Origin: Candidatus Zhuqueibacterota bacterium | GTDB taxonomy: Bacteria > Zhuqueibacterota > Zhuqueibacteria > Thermofontimicrobiales > Sulfurfontimicrobiaceae | Assembly (NCBI GenBank): GCA_016927835.1 | Contig: JAFGMA010000235.1 | Location: forward strand, 1 to 64,000 | DNA length: 64,000 nt | Direction of reading: 5' to 3' | Shown here: positions 16,470 to 25,795 of the stretch, piece by piece | Position numbering within the stretch: position 1 is the first letter of the stretch | How the letters are laid out: the number at the start of each line of letters is the position of its first letter | Made by a program: the position numbers and the translations under genes | Notes under the pieces: model-generated | What the model was told of the DNA's origin: nothing | What the model saw: the letters and a program-made list of their open reading frames with translations, nothing else | The model's database searches: none

Positions 16470-17762
16470 ATGCAAAATATCAGAAAAGCGTATCACACCA
16501 TTCTTGGCGATCATTTCCCGGATCAAATGATCATCCAGTTTGGTGAGTCAAAGCTGATATACAAAAAGAAAACCTGGAAACTTCAAAGCGAGGGGGAAGA
16601 AAGTGCGGCAGAACTCGGACTGCGATATGGTGAAAATCCTGATCAGGAAGCCGCATTATATGAATTAGTCAACGGGAACCTGGTACTGGGTGATTGCCAG
16701 TTCATCAATCCCGGCAATGGATTAGTGAGTTCAATTTCCGAGGTTGACATGCTTCAATTCGGCAAACATCCCGGAAAAATAAATTTGACGGATATTGATG
16801 CCGGCTTGAATATTTTAAAATATTTGATGAATAAACCGGCAGCCGTCGTTCTGAAGCATAATAATCCCTCGGGCGCTGCGATCGGCGAAACAATAAGTGT
16901 TGCGTTTGAAAAGGCATTTATGGCAGACCGGTTAGCGGCGATGGGAGGCGTGGTTGTGCTGAACCGGGCGATGGATAAAGCGAGTGCTGAATTATTCAAC
17001 GAAAACTATTTTGAAGTGATTGCCGCGCCTGATTTTGAAGAAGGTGTCGTCGATATTCTGGCAAGCCGGAGAAATCTGCGGATCGTCCGCATCGATAAGA
17101 TAAATCAATTGGCGAAATTCAAGACTCTGCGCTTCGTCGATTTCAAATCGCTGATCGATGGCGGGATCATTGTCCAACAATCGCCTTTGAATCGGATTCA
17201 AAGTACGCGGGATTTTCTGCCGGCAAAAACCACCTTCAAAGGCAAATCGTATGAAATCCAGCGGAAACCAACGCAGCGGGAATTGGCTGATATGTTATTC
17301 GGTTGGCAGGTGGAGCAGGGCGTTACCTCCAACTCGGTGCTTTTCGCCAAAGATGGCGCGACGGTGGGCATCGGAACAGGCGAGCAGGATCGGGTCGGCG
17401 TCGCCAAGATAGCCGCTGCCAAGGCAAAAGAGAAATACGCCGACGCTACCTGTTTTAAAATTTACGGTATCCCGCTGTTTATGCTGGAACTGGAGATCGC
17501 CCAGGGCAAACGCTCTCTCGAAGATCGCGAACCGATTATGCTGGCAACACAGGAAGTCAATGGCGGCTTGCTGGGCTCGGTTATGGTTTCCGATGCTTTC
17601 TTTCCGTTCCGTGATGGCGTTGATGTAGGGATTGAAGCCGGCGCCACCGCCATCTGTCACCCCGGCGGCTCAATCCGCGATTTCGAATCGATCACCGCCT
17701 GCAATGAAGCCAATCCAAAAGTGACCATGGTATTCACCGGTCAACGCACTTTCAAACATTAA
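16470..17762 (+). CDS. Stand-alone AICAR transformylase (purH-like, no IMP cyclohydrolase domain)
   Basis: 430 residues. AAAGGA is 10 bases before the ATG. It transfers a formyl group from 10-formyl-THF to AICAR, giving FAICAR in purine synthesis. Diagnostic segments: LRYGENPDQEAALY (PurH has GENPHQ), VLKHNNPSGAA (catalytic Lys-His; PurH has KHxNPCG, so Cys is Ser here), GVTSNSVLFAKDGATVGIG near 285-303, and the ending VFTGQRTFKH. The protein starts where the transformylase half of PurH begins, and the usual N-terminal IMP cyclohydrolase (MGS-like) domain is absent. The cell therefore needs IMP cyclohydrolase from another gene. The same stand-alone form is known in other anaerobic bacteria. 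The later pathway enzyme purA lies at 61.9 kb. Confidence 0.9.
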   Translation: MQNIRKAYHTILGDHFPDQMIIQFGESKLIYKKKTWKLQSEGEESAAELGLRYGENPDQEAALYELVNGNLVLGDCQFINPGNGLVSSISEVDMLQFGKHPGKINLTDIDAGLNILKYLMNKPAAVVLKHNNPSGAAIGETISVAFEKAFMADRLAAMGGVVVLNRAMDKASAELFNENYFEVIAAPDFEEGVVDILASRRNLRIVRIDKINQLAKFKTLRFVDFKSLIDGGIIVQQSPLNRIQSTRDFLPAKTTFKGKSYEIQRKPTQRELADMLFGWQVEQGVTSNSVLFAKDGATVGIGTGEQDRVGVAKIAAAKAKEKYADATCFKIYGIPLFMLELEIAQGKRSLEDREPIMLATQEVNGGLLGSVMVSDAFFPFRDGVDVGIEAGATAICHPGGSIRDFESITACNEANPKVTMVFTGQRTFKH

Positions 17763-18049
17763 GCCGCATTCCCGACTCTCGCTTTTTCAATTTCATGCCA
17801 GACGAAGCATTTCATGATTTCACTAACTGATCAATTTCTGTCCGAAAATACCTGCTTGTGTGGGGCAAATTTATTATTTGCCCGCAAGCTTGCCCAAAGC
17901 CTGGTTCGAAAAATAAGAAATTTGTTCTATGCTTTCAAACCGATTCTCCTCACAAACACCAATCTGATAAACCTTTCCATAAATCGCTTTTTGCCACGCT
18001 GCGGTCAGGCAGGAATCCCGGTTTTGCATCGAGCTGATATCGCTTCACC

Positions 18050-20932
18050 TCAATATTTCGTATGATACCAGCGTTTTTCGGGCGGTGTGTCTACGGCAAA
18101 TTTTAGCGTAAGTATTTGAAATTTATTCAACGAAACATCGACGATTGTGTTTTTATTTGAGTCCGCCCGCCATCCGATTTCAGGAGAACTGCCGGCATTT
18201 TCCTCTTTCAGATTCACTGCTTGCACATCTTTCGCTGTCAGATATAATTTCAGTTTGAAAGCTTTTCTTTCGGATGACGCGTTGTAAAATCTGACGATAA
18301 GATCATTCCCAGCCTCGCTACGCTTAATCGCACTGATCACCGCGTCCGGAGGTTCAATCCGGATGAAACTCTGTTCCGCCGGCAAATGTCCTTCCGGGAA
18401 AACATAAGCATCCTCGAAGCCATAGGGACCCACAGACCATTTCGCCTGATCCTGTCGCCATAGCGTTTCAGTCCATAATCTTACATTCGCATTCGCCCCT
18501 TCACGATAGGCTGCCGCAGTCTGCCAGTTTCCCCGGTGCGGAAAAATTCGGTAATGAAATCGCTGAACGCCCTGCAATTGCGCATCGGTATTGAATTTTT
18601 CACTGCCAAAACGATTGGTAAGGATAGAGTGCCGTACGTCCGGCGTGTACGAGCGATATGCCCGCAAAAGCGTGAGCAATAGCTTCGTACCGCCATCCGT
18701 GCGATAAACGGAGACTGCGGGAGTCCCGCGATCGAGCAAAGCCAGCCCACACTCGCCGTCGGAGACATCGACCCAGTCGTGATGCGGGTAAAACTCCAGC
18801 TCCCACGGGCTGTCCGGCGGATTCTGCGGATCATAAACCGGTTGCCTTTCCGCACCAAATTGCACACCGACATCGAATGAATCCGCAGAAACCGGAGCAG
18901 GAAACGCCACCCGCAGCCGGTGATCAAAAGCCCCATTCTCCACCTCGGTATAGATGGCGACCTGCTTCGAAGCATTATTCAGCGTGATGAAACTGGTGAT
19001 CGGCAGCAGTACCATTTCCCCTTCTTCCCGGTTAGTTGGCACGCGCCATTGCTGCCACCTCACACGCATGGTACGACTCACCGGATTATCCTCAACCAAC
19101 GTGATGTCAGCCGGTTCGCCAATCGTTGTGCGAATAGCGCCCTTCATGCTAAAATTCCAGGCGCTGCCCGGGGTATGCTGATCTTCGAAATGATGCAATG
19201 CCGGATACACCATGCCCGTCTCTTTGTCCAGCAAATCGAACCGACCGTCCGGATGAAAGCTCAATTTCAGATACTGATTTTCAATTTCAGTAATATCCCC
19301 CCGTGGCGTATCCCGGTGCAGTGCAGATTTCACAGCGGCTAATTGAAATGTTTTGTACCCGCACGACGGGATGCCGGCTGCCAGAAATCGCACGCGCAGG
19401 TAGTCTTCGGATTCATCTTCGGCGTGCATTTCATTCGAAACCGTATTCGGCACAATATCGCCGTTCAACGTTTTGACAACATAACTGGTGAAAGCGCCGT
19501 CCTTGAATGGATTCCGGAGCGCCCCGCCATGCTGGCGCAGCGGTATCCATAATTCGGCAATATCCGTCCTCTGCCAGGGCAACGGATTGAAAACAATCAC
19601 CGGCTTGTGGAGGATATCCGATTTATCCGGCGTTTTGACAGCTTCAAACAGGGTTTTCAAGCCGCGAATCGCCAATGTCTCCGCGAGCCGGTTGGCTTCA
19701 AAATAGCGGGCGTGGTTGACCAGGTAAACTTTTTCGAAACAGGCGCCGCCCATATCGTCGTGGGACAGGTTTTCGAAGAGCAATTTCCAGGCGCGTTCGA
19801 AAGATGTAGCCGGATAGCGCCGTCCCGTTGTCAGCCAGGCAAAGGTGTTTGCAGGTTCGGCAAAATGTTCAAGATTCGTATACGCCCTGGCGTTCGCCTG
19901 CTTGAGGTCCATCCGCGATGAAATAGAGCCGATGCAGCTTCCTTTCCGGGACCTCAACGCGCCGCGATGAACCGGAAGCGTCGGGGCATCCGCCAGCACG
20001 GCATCGAGATATTCATCCGGGCTGGCGATTTTGAAGGTCAACCCGAGAAATTCCGCATGCAGCCGCTTCAGCACTCTCGGCAAGCTCGCATCCACTTCGG
20101 TTGCATCCGAGCCCGCCGGCAGCATCAATTTATCGGTAACGGCGATTGGCGTCAGGAAATGCAGCGATTTCAGCAAATAGGCTTCCGCCATTCCGGGAAC
20201 GTCGAATGCCCAGGTGAACAGCAGGTAACCTGCAGGACCGGCAAAATTGGCAACGGTGACCGATGATCCGTCCGGCGCGACCCATTCGAATGCGGTTTTA
20301 TACATTTCAGTGCCGGGAACAGGTCCCCGGTACAACGCCGCGCGCGGGATACCGAATCCTCGATATATCTGTGGCAATTGGGCGCAGAATCCGAAATTAT
20401 CAGCCGTATAACCGAAATGCATACACTTCCCCAAATTCTCAGCCGACTGAATTCCTGCGAGCAGGTTGCGAACCATTTCCTCCCCACTGGAAACCAGCAT
20501 ATCGATTTGGGTGTACCACGGTCCCAACAGCAGGCGATCGGATTCGACAAGCGCCCTGATTCTCGACAGCATCTCGGGTCGCGTGTCCAGATAATCGTCT
20601 ATCAGGGATGATTGCCCGTCGAGTAAAAAGCAGCGGAACTGCCGATCATTTTCGAGGATCTCGATCACATTGTCCACCAGCTTCACCAGGCGCAGGTTGT
20701 GCTGCTCGAAGCTGAAACCCCATTCTTTGTCCCAATGGGTATGCGGAACCACGAAGCAGGTGTATTTTTCCTGCGCCAGCTTCAAAAGTTCTTCATCGGA
20801 AAGAGCTTTTGTCCAGGGCAGGTGGCTGGCGTATTGCCGGAGGTGGCTGATATCGGCTTTTTGAGCAAACAATACAACTGAATTCAAAGTCAGCAATCCA
20901 GCAAAAAGGTAAAAGAAGTAACGGATGGGCAT
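18050..20932 (-). CDS. Glycoside hydrolase family 38 alpha-mannosidase, exported
   Basis: 960 residues, typical of GH38. A signal peptide ends near LFAQ (residue 24), so it acts in the periplasm or outside. GGAGG sits 6 bases before the ATG. Catalytic marks are all visible: VPHTHWDKEW at 62-71 (zinc His and Asp), LLDGQSSLIDDYL, LGPWYTQIDML near 136, GYTADNFGF near 174-182 with Asp178 as probable nucleophile, and NLSHDDMGG near residue 405 (second zinc His). A central domain and a beta-sandwich C-terminal half follow. It releases alpha-mannose from glycans with retention. With the GH78 at 31.6 kb it indicates growth on complex polysaccharide or glycoprotein. The neighbouring genes are unrelated in function. 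Confidence 0.93.
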   Translation of the reverse strand: MPIRYFFYLFAGLLTLNSVVLFAQKADISHLRQYASHLPWTKALSDEELLKLAQEKYTCFVVPHTHWDKEWGFSFEQHNLRLVKLVDNVIEILENDRQFRCFLLDGQSSLIDDYLDTRPEMLSRIRALVESDRLLLGPWYTQIDMLVSSGEEMVRNLLAGIQSAENLGKCMHFGYTADNFGFCAQLPQIYRGFGIPRAALYRGPVPGTEMYKTAFEWVAPDGSSVTVANFAGPAGYLLFTWAFDVPGMAEAYLLKSLHFLTPIAVTDKLMLPAGSDATEVDASLPRVLKRLHAEFLGLTFKIASPDEYLDAVLADAPTLPVHRGALRSRKGSCIGSISSRMDLKQANARAYTNLEHFAEPANTFAWLTTGRRYPATSFERAWKLLFENLSHDDMGGACFEKVYLVNHARYFEANRLAETLAIRGLKTLFEAVKTPDKSDILHKPVIVFNPLPWQRTDIAELWIPLRQHGGALRNPFKDGAFTSYVVKTLNGDIVPNTVSNEMHAEDESEDYLRVRFLAAGIPSCGYKTFQLAAVKSALHRDTPRGDITEIENQYLKLSFHPDGRFDLLDKETGMVYPALHHFEDQHTPGSAWNFSMKGAIRTTIGEPADITLVEDNPVSRTMRVRWQQWRVPTNREEGEMVLLPITSFITLNNASKQVAIYTEVENGAFDHRLRVAFPAPVSADSFDVGVQFGAERQPVYDPQNPPDSPWELEFYPHHDWVDVSDGECGLALLDRGTPAVSVYRTDGGTKLLLTLLRAYRSYTPDVRHSILTNRFGSEKFNTDAQLQGVQRFHYRIFPHRGNWQTAAAYREGANANVRLWTETLWRQDQAKWSVGPYGFEDAYVFPEGHLPAEQSFIRIEPPDAVISAIKRSEAGNDLIVRFYNASSERKAFKLKLYLTAKDVQAVNLKEENAGSSPEIGWRADSNKNTIVDVSLNKFQILTLKFAVDTPPEKRWYHTKY

Positions 20933-21102
20933 GTTGTCCTCCGGTGATGTTTTGGTTTATTGAGTGGGCGGGGATGATTGATGCCATAATGGCTCCCCCA
21001 CCCAATCATTGCGGCGGCTAATGTGTCGGAGACACAATAATCTACCAAATTATGGCATTCTTCTTCGTTCCGATTCGAATGACTTGATCTTTCATTCTGA
21101 CA

Positions 21103-23196
21103 CTATTTCTTTTTGAGTCTATCGATTATCGCTCTGGTTGCCTCCGCTCCCGGCTCGATCCCCAGTCGGGTAAATATTTCATTTGCTTCGAGCGCCAGAT
21201 CGAGCGCGCTCTTTTTATGCTTAAATTGCTCCTCAAGCAATGAAAGCTGCCAAAGAACATACGCTGTATGTTCTTTGCGTCCGGCTTTTCTGGACAGTTC
21301 TAATGCATTATTAAATAGCGATTTTGATTCTTTTAAATTTCCCTGGCTTCGTTCTAGCTTTCCCAATCCATAAAGTGCCTGGGATAATCGAATTTCATCC
21401 CCTTCAGCATCATATAAATTTTTTGAAAATTCCAATTGAGATCGAGCTTTTTCATTATCCTTCTCATCTAAAAAAGCAAAGTCAAGAGCTCTTCTGAAAA
21501 GACCGATTAATAATCTATCATCCGCTTTTTCCGCATACTTTAATCCTTTAAGATAAAAATCCTTCCCATTCTCGACTTCATTTGTGTGTATGGCTATATA
21601 ACCAAGGCTATTCAATACTAAGGCGATTCCGTAATGATCCTCTTGTGCTTCAAAGAACTCAAGGGCTTTATATAACCAACCTTTCGCAACCTCATTCTTT
21701 CTCTGCCTTGCATACGTCCACCCCAAATCATAAACCATGCAAATCGCCTCTGTTCGGTAATCATGCAATTCCCGGCAGGCTTTCTGCGCGATATGGCTCA
21801 GGCGAATTCTCTCATCCCAATACCCGCGGATCGCCAAAAAATCCGTAATCCACCTTCGGAATTCACGCAGAGCTTCCCATTTTTGGTTTTCATGACACCA
21901 CTCAATGACGGAGAAAATATTTTGCCTTTCTGCTTCAAGCAAATCATAACCGCGCCAGTCAGTGCCCCCATTTTCTTTGGCGAATTTCAGATAGAATTCT
22001 GCCATTCGATGGGCTGTATCAAGTTGGCGTTTCCGGTTCTTCGAAAACCTGGCTGAAGCAAATGATTTTGTCAGCGGATGAATGCTATATCTCCTTTTCG
22101 AAAGCTCCAACTCATCTGTCACTTCGATGAGCCACATCTGCACCAGTTGCCCCAGGGCGTTGTCCAGATCAAAATGGTGTACATCGCTCGTGGCTTCAAT
22201 AGCGGCTTTCGAAGCCGAGATGGAAAAAAGGGTCATCACCATCAAAATAGTCCGGGCATCTTCTGACAGCAGAGACCAGGAACGCGTGAACATATCTTCA
22301 AACACATCACCTGTAGCGCCATGCAAGGCAGCCAATACCGTATCCAATGCCTGTCCCTGCTGTTTGATTTGCCCCATCGCCCATTTCAGCGCCAACGGAG
22401 CACCGCCCGTAGCGGTGTATAGATTCAGCAGCCTGGCATCGTCTGCGGCTTTGATCGCACCCAGATCCAGCCTGACAGCTTCATTCCGGATTAATTGAAG
22501 TGCCTCATCCTGCTCCAGTCCTTTCAACGGTACTTCCCAAGCCTGCCTTAATTTCTGCTCCCGGCTGGTGATCAATGTTTTTGACGGTTCTGGCAGATGC
22601 AAGAGGAAATCTCTAACCTTGTCATCGGTGATGGTCTCAAAATTATCAATCACCAATAAGCAGCGATACTTGCTGAATAGTTTCAAGATGGACTCTCTTT
22701 TCTCTTCCAGGGGCTGCTTCACAATACCGGGATAATCCATTACGCGTGCGATTGTATCCAGAATATCCTTGAGCATCAAATCGCGGTCTTTCGCTGTAGT
22801 CCAGATGAAGCCATCGAATGTTGGCAGGTCAAGTTCCTGAGCTTTTTTCTGGTCCAGCTTGCTGGCATCCAGACATTCGTTAGCCACCTCGAGCGCCAGT
22901 GACGTTTTACCGATTCCGCCGATTCCATCGATACAAATCAAATATGATCGGGAATTCAGCGCTTCGATGACCCGTGCTTTTTCGTGCTCCCTGCCGATGA
23001 AATTGGTCCTGGAAGGCAGGTTGCCGGGAATTTCTTTCGGTGCAGCCTGGTATGATGTGTCCTCGCGATCTTTTGCTTTCGCCTTTGACTTCGAGGATGC
23101 TCTCGTTTTACTGATGATTTTCGTAATAATAGTAAGAATCAAAGCCACGACTAAACCGCCAATGATCTCCGGTAAGGCGTTGAAGAGGATGTCCAT
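21103..23196 (-). CDS. Membrane-anchored NB-ARC/STAND NTPase with C-terminal TPRs
   Basis: 697 residues. An N-terminal hydrophobic helix (about 9-29) is followed by a Lys-rich stretch and then an AP-ATPase/NB-ARC module. Its marks are FIGREHE near 67, Walker A GIGGIGKTSL at 91-100, Walker B CLLVIDNFE near 179-187, the sensor LITSREQKLR, and the GGAPLALKWAMG (GLPL-like) motif near 273. A winged-helix segment with MHD-like IHPLTKSFA leads to at least five TPR-like repeats from about residue 480 to 690. STAND ATPases sense ligands through the repeats and oligomerise. There is no nuclease, TIR or protease effector; the membrane helix may be the output or only an anchor. GAGGTG is about 5 bases before the ATG. 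Regulatory or antiviral roles are both possible. Confidence 0.88.
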   Translation of the reverse strand: MDILFNALPEIIGGLVVALILTIITKIISKTRASSKSKAKAKDREDTSYQAAPKEIPGNLPSRTNFIGREHEKARVIEALNSRSYLICIDGIGGIGKTSLALEVANECLDASKLDQKKAQELDLPTFDGFIWTTAKDRDLMLKDILDTIARVMDYPGIVKQPLEEKRESILKLFSKYRCLLVIDNFETITDDKVRDFLLHLPEPSKTLITSREQKLRQAWEVPLKGLEQDEALQLIRNEAVRLDLGAIKAADDARLLNLYTATGGAPLALKWAMGQIKQQGQALDTVLAALHGATGDVFEDMFTRSWSLLSEDARTILMVMTLFSISASKAAIEATSDVHHFDLDNALGQLVQMWLIEVTDELELSKRRYSIHPLTKSFASARFSKNRKRQLDTAHRMAEFYLKFAKENGGTDWRGYDLLEAERQNIFSVIEWCHENQKWEALREFRRWITDFLAIRGYWDERIRLSHIAQKACRELHDYRTEAICMVYDLGWTYARQRKNEVAKGWLYKALEFFEAQEDHYGIALVLNSLGYIAIHTNEVENGKDFYLKGLKYAEKADDRLLIGLFRRALDFAFLDEKDNEKARSQLEFSKNLYDAEGDEIRLSQALYGLGKLERSQGNLKESKSLFNNALELSRKAGRKEHTAYVLWQLSLLEEQFKHKKSALDLALEANEIFTRLGIEPGAEATRAIIDRLKKK

Positions 23197-23707
23197 TGGT
23201 CACACCTCATGCTTTAAAAGCCGGTTTGACTTCATTGGCGCACATTTGTCAGTTGTTTCCCCAACTCCTGTGATCGCCATTTAAATTATTGTTTGCCGAA
23301 CGTAAATCAAATATAACTATCAAATTTTCAAATATCCAGTACTATTTTTCGATTTTTACTCGATTAATGAATCCCTCTGTACGAACAACGGTTATCAAGT
23401 TTTCCCTTTCTCCCCCGCCCATTAAATTGACGTAGCATATCTTTTCGTATTAAGATAAATGAATCCTTTCAGGTTCAATCACGTATACACAGCATAATCG
23501 ACAACCTTTCATCGGACCTGCCACACAACAACATGTATTAAATTCCCCCGGAATACTGATCGAACGGTTTTAACGGATTATAACGGATTTTTATTTACGG
23601 CTATGCTGAATCCGTGTAAATCCTTTCGATCAATAAAATCTGTGTTCTATTTTTTTGATAATGAAATCAAGACCTTTCAATCATAACAAAAGTCAGGAGA
23701 TTGTGAG
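23197..23707. other. Divergent intergenic region, 511 bp, with degenerate repeats
   Basis: Between the STAND ATPase and the serine hydrolase genes. It contains AACGGATTATAACGGATT near 23570 and, further on, AATCCGTGTAAATC and AATCTGTGTTCTATTTTT, the look of a decayed palindromic repeat. No gene seen. Confidence 0.45.
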
Positions 23708-25213
23708 ATGAAACATCAAATCAACCATTGGCGGCGATTGCCAGGCGTTATCGTGCTAATCGCTGCAATTTTATTCTTTTGCCAGGGGGATGCCAAAACC
23801 AACGATATGAGGGATAGTTTAGATTTCGAAAGCAAACTTGACAGCTATATTCAACAGGTGATGGAAACACACGAAATTCCCGGATTGGCGATTGGTATTA
23901 TAAAACATGCTGAACTTAAATACGCAAAAGGCTTCGGGGTTAAAAGTATCAAGACATACGAGCCGGTCACAACCAAATCATTATTCCACACTGCGTCGGT
24001 GTCCAAACCATTTTTGGCAACCGCCATCATGCAGCTAGCCGAAAGGGGGAAACTAAACATCGATGATTCGGTTGTCAGGCATCTCCCGTATTTCAAGCTC
24101 AACGATGACCGGTACAGAAAAATCACTTTGCACCAATTGCTCACGCATACTTCCGGGCTGCCGGATATCCGCGACTATCACTGGGATCAACCGGAATACG
24201 ATGACGAATCGCTGGAGCGCTATGTGCGCAATTTGCAAGATGTGGAGCTCTTGTTCGACCCGGGGAAGCGCTGGTCGTACAGCAATATGGCGTTCGAGAT
24301 ACTGGGCGATGTGATCGCAAAGGTATCCGGTCAAAATTTCGAGGCGTATATCGAGAATAATATTTTAATACCGTTGGAAATGCAATCGAGCACCTTTCTC
24401 AAAACGGAAGCCGCTGAGGAGCTATGCACCTGTCCCCACGTGTTTAAACTAATCCCGTCTACATCCGGAACCTATCCATATCATCGCGCGCATGCACCGA
24501 GCTCAAACCTGTATTCAAATGTAATAGATCTGGCAAAATGGGCGATTGCTAATCTGAATCGCGGCGTATATCGAGAGCAAACCCTACTACTCGCATCGAC
24601 CTATAACAGTCTCTGGGAAAATCAAACAGACATCGGGAACAACGAAGGAATCGGTTATAGTTGGTTTCTGGGAAAGCACCGTGGTCGGCAAACTGTCTGG
24701 CATGGTGGACGTGACACCGGATTCTGTTCGCAATTCGTGATGCTCCCGGAAGATTCATCAGCGGTAATTTTGCTGTGTAATTATGATTGTGCTCCATTGG
24801 ACGCAATCAAAGATGCGCTGCTCGATCTCATGGCGGGGTATGAGCCCGTTTCGCCCAAAACGCCGATGATCATCCCTCTGGGAAAATGCCTGCTGGAAAA
24901 TGATATCCAGGCGACAATCGCGCTCTACAAGGAGTTGCGATCGAATCGGCTTTATCAGTACAATTTCCAGGAAGAACAATTGAATTTTTTAGGGTATCAG
25001 CTTCTTGGCATGAACAGAACTTCTGATGCAGTGGAAATTTTCAAATTGAATGCCGAAACGTATCCCGATGCATTCAATACGTACGATAGCCTGGGTGAAG
25101 CCTACATGGTTTTGGGAAATAATAAATCCGCGATCAAAAATTATGAAAAATCATTGAAATTGAATCCTCAAAATCTGAATGCGATTGAGAAATTGAAAGC
25201 GCTCCGGAAATAA
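23708..25213 (+). CDS. Beta-lactamase-fold serine hydrolase with C-terminal TPR
   Basis: 501 residues. AGGAG is 8 bases before the ATG. The signal/membrane helix covers about 12-26. The class C beta-lactamase/DD-peptidase fold is shown by SVSK at 97-100 (nucleophile Ser97), the YSN triad at 191-193, and WHGGRDTGF near residue 340 in the KTG position. LLTHTSGLPD near 144 is typical of the family. From about residue 420, DAVEIFKLNAETYPDAF and NTYDSLGEAYMVLGNN form at least one or two TPR units, a fusion seen in esterase-like family members. It is probably a peptidase or esterase acting in the periplasm rather than a resistance enzyme. It stands alone with no obvious operon partner. Confidence 0.88.
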   Translation: MKHQINHWRRLPGVIVLIAAILFFCQGDAKTNDMRDSLDFESKLDSYIQQVMETHEIPGLAIGIIKHAELKYAKGFGVKSIKTYEPVTTKSLFHTASVSKPFLATAIMQLAERGKLNIDDSVVRHLPYFKLNDDRYRKITLHQLLTHTSGLPDIRDYHWDQPEYDDESLERYVRNLQDVELLFDPGKRWSYSNMAFEILGDVIAKVSGQNFEAYIENNILIPLEMQSSTFLKTEAAEELCTCPHVFKLIPSTSGTYPYHRAHAPSSNLYSNVIDLAKWAIANLNRGVYREQTLLLASTYNSLWENQTDIGNNEGIGYSWFLGKHRGRQTVWHGGRDTGFCSQFVMLPEDSSAVILLCNYDCAPLDAIKDALLDLMAGYEPVSPKTPMIIPLGKCLLENDIQATIALYKELRSNRLYQYNFQEEQLNFLGYQLLGMNRTSDAVEIFKLNAETYPDAFNTYDSLGEAYMVLGNNKSAIKNYEKSLKLNPQNLNAIEKLKALRK

Positions 25214-25795
25214 TTGTGAGGGGGTGCGGCTACAGCATTTTAAAAACCACTAATTGCACCAATAAGCACGAATCTGGACAAATTAAGTCCAATAAAATCA
25301 ATTAGTGAAAATTAGTGAAATTCGTGGGTTGACTCTTTTTCGAGTGGACTCATTCATAAAATGTATAAGTCCTTATGGTAGGCTTTATAGAAGCAGAACT
25401 ATCCAAATCTTGGACTTACAGGATTGCCATAATCATAAGTCAAAGATTGGTAGTCATCCCTTTTGCCTTTTCAGTAAAACAGGTTATTGTTTTTTATATT
25501 TTAAAAGTCGCATAAAAAGAGCTACACCCATTTTGAGGCATGCGTTGAAGCCAGTTGCCAAGCCATCCCCGCAGCTATTCGGCGAAGCAAAATCCTGATC
25601 CCTCTTGAATATCAATCCTCACCAATCCGCTCCCATAAAGTAGCGCCCGCTTGCACGTAGATCTCCTTTGAACTTTGATTCCTCCTGTGACGTACAAGAC
25701 ATATTTTCCGAAATCCGCGAATTTAATTGATTACTAGAATAGCCGTTCTACATCATTCGCTCTGGCAGCGATTGAGCCTTCATTCCGGAGTTATC
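25214..25795. other. Intergenic region, 582 bp, with inverted repeats
   Basis: Holds a long hairpin at 25248-25307 and a further inverted pair near 25219/25530 (GGGTGCGGCT against AGCTACACCC). I find no gene. GGAG stands 5 bases ahead of the ATG at 25796. Confidence 0.45.
25248..25307. repeat. Inverted repeat, possible decayed palindromic element
   Basis: CACTAATTG at 25248-25256 pairs perfectly with CAATTAGTG at 25299-25307, and a GGAC/GTCC hairpin sits inside. The outer sequence CCACTAAT...AAGCACGAAT and AATTCGTGGG resembles the ends of the region at 34357-34643. Confidence 0.55.
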
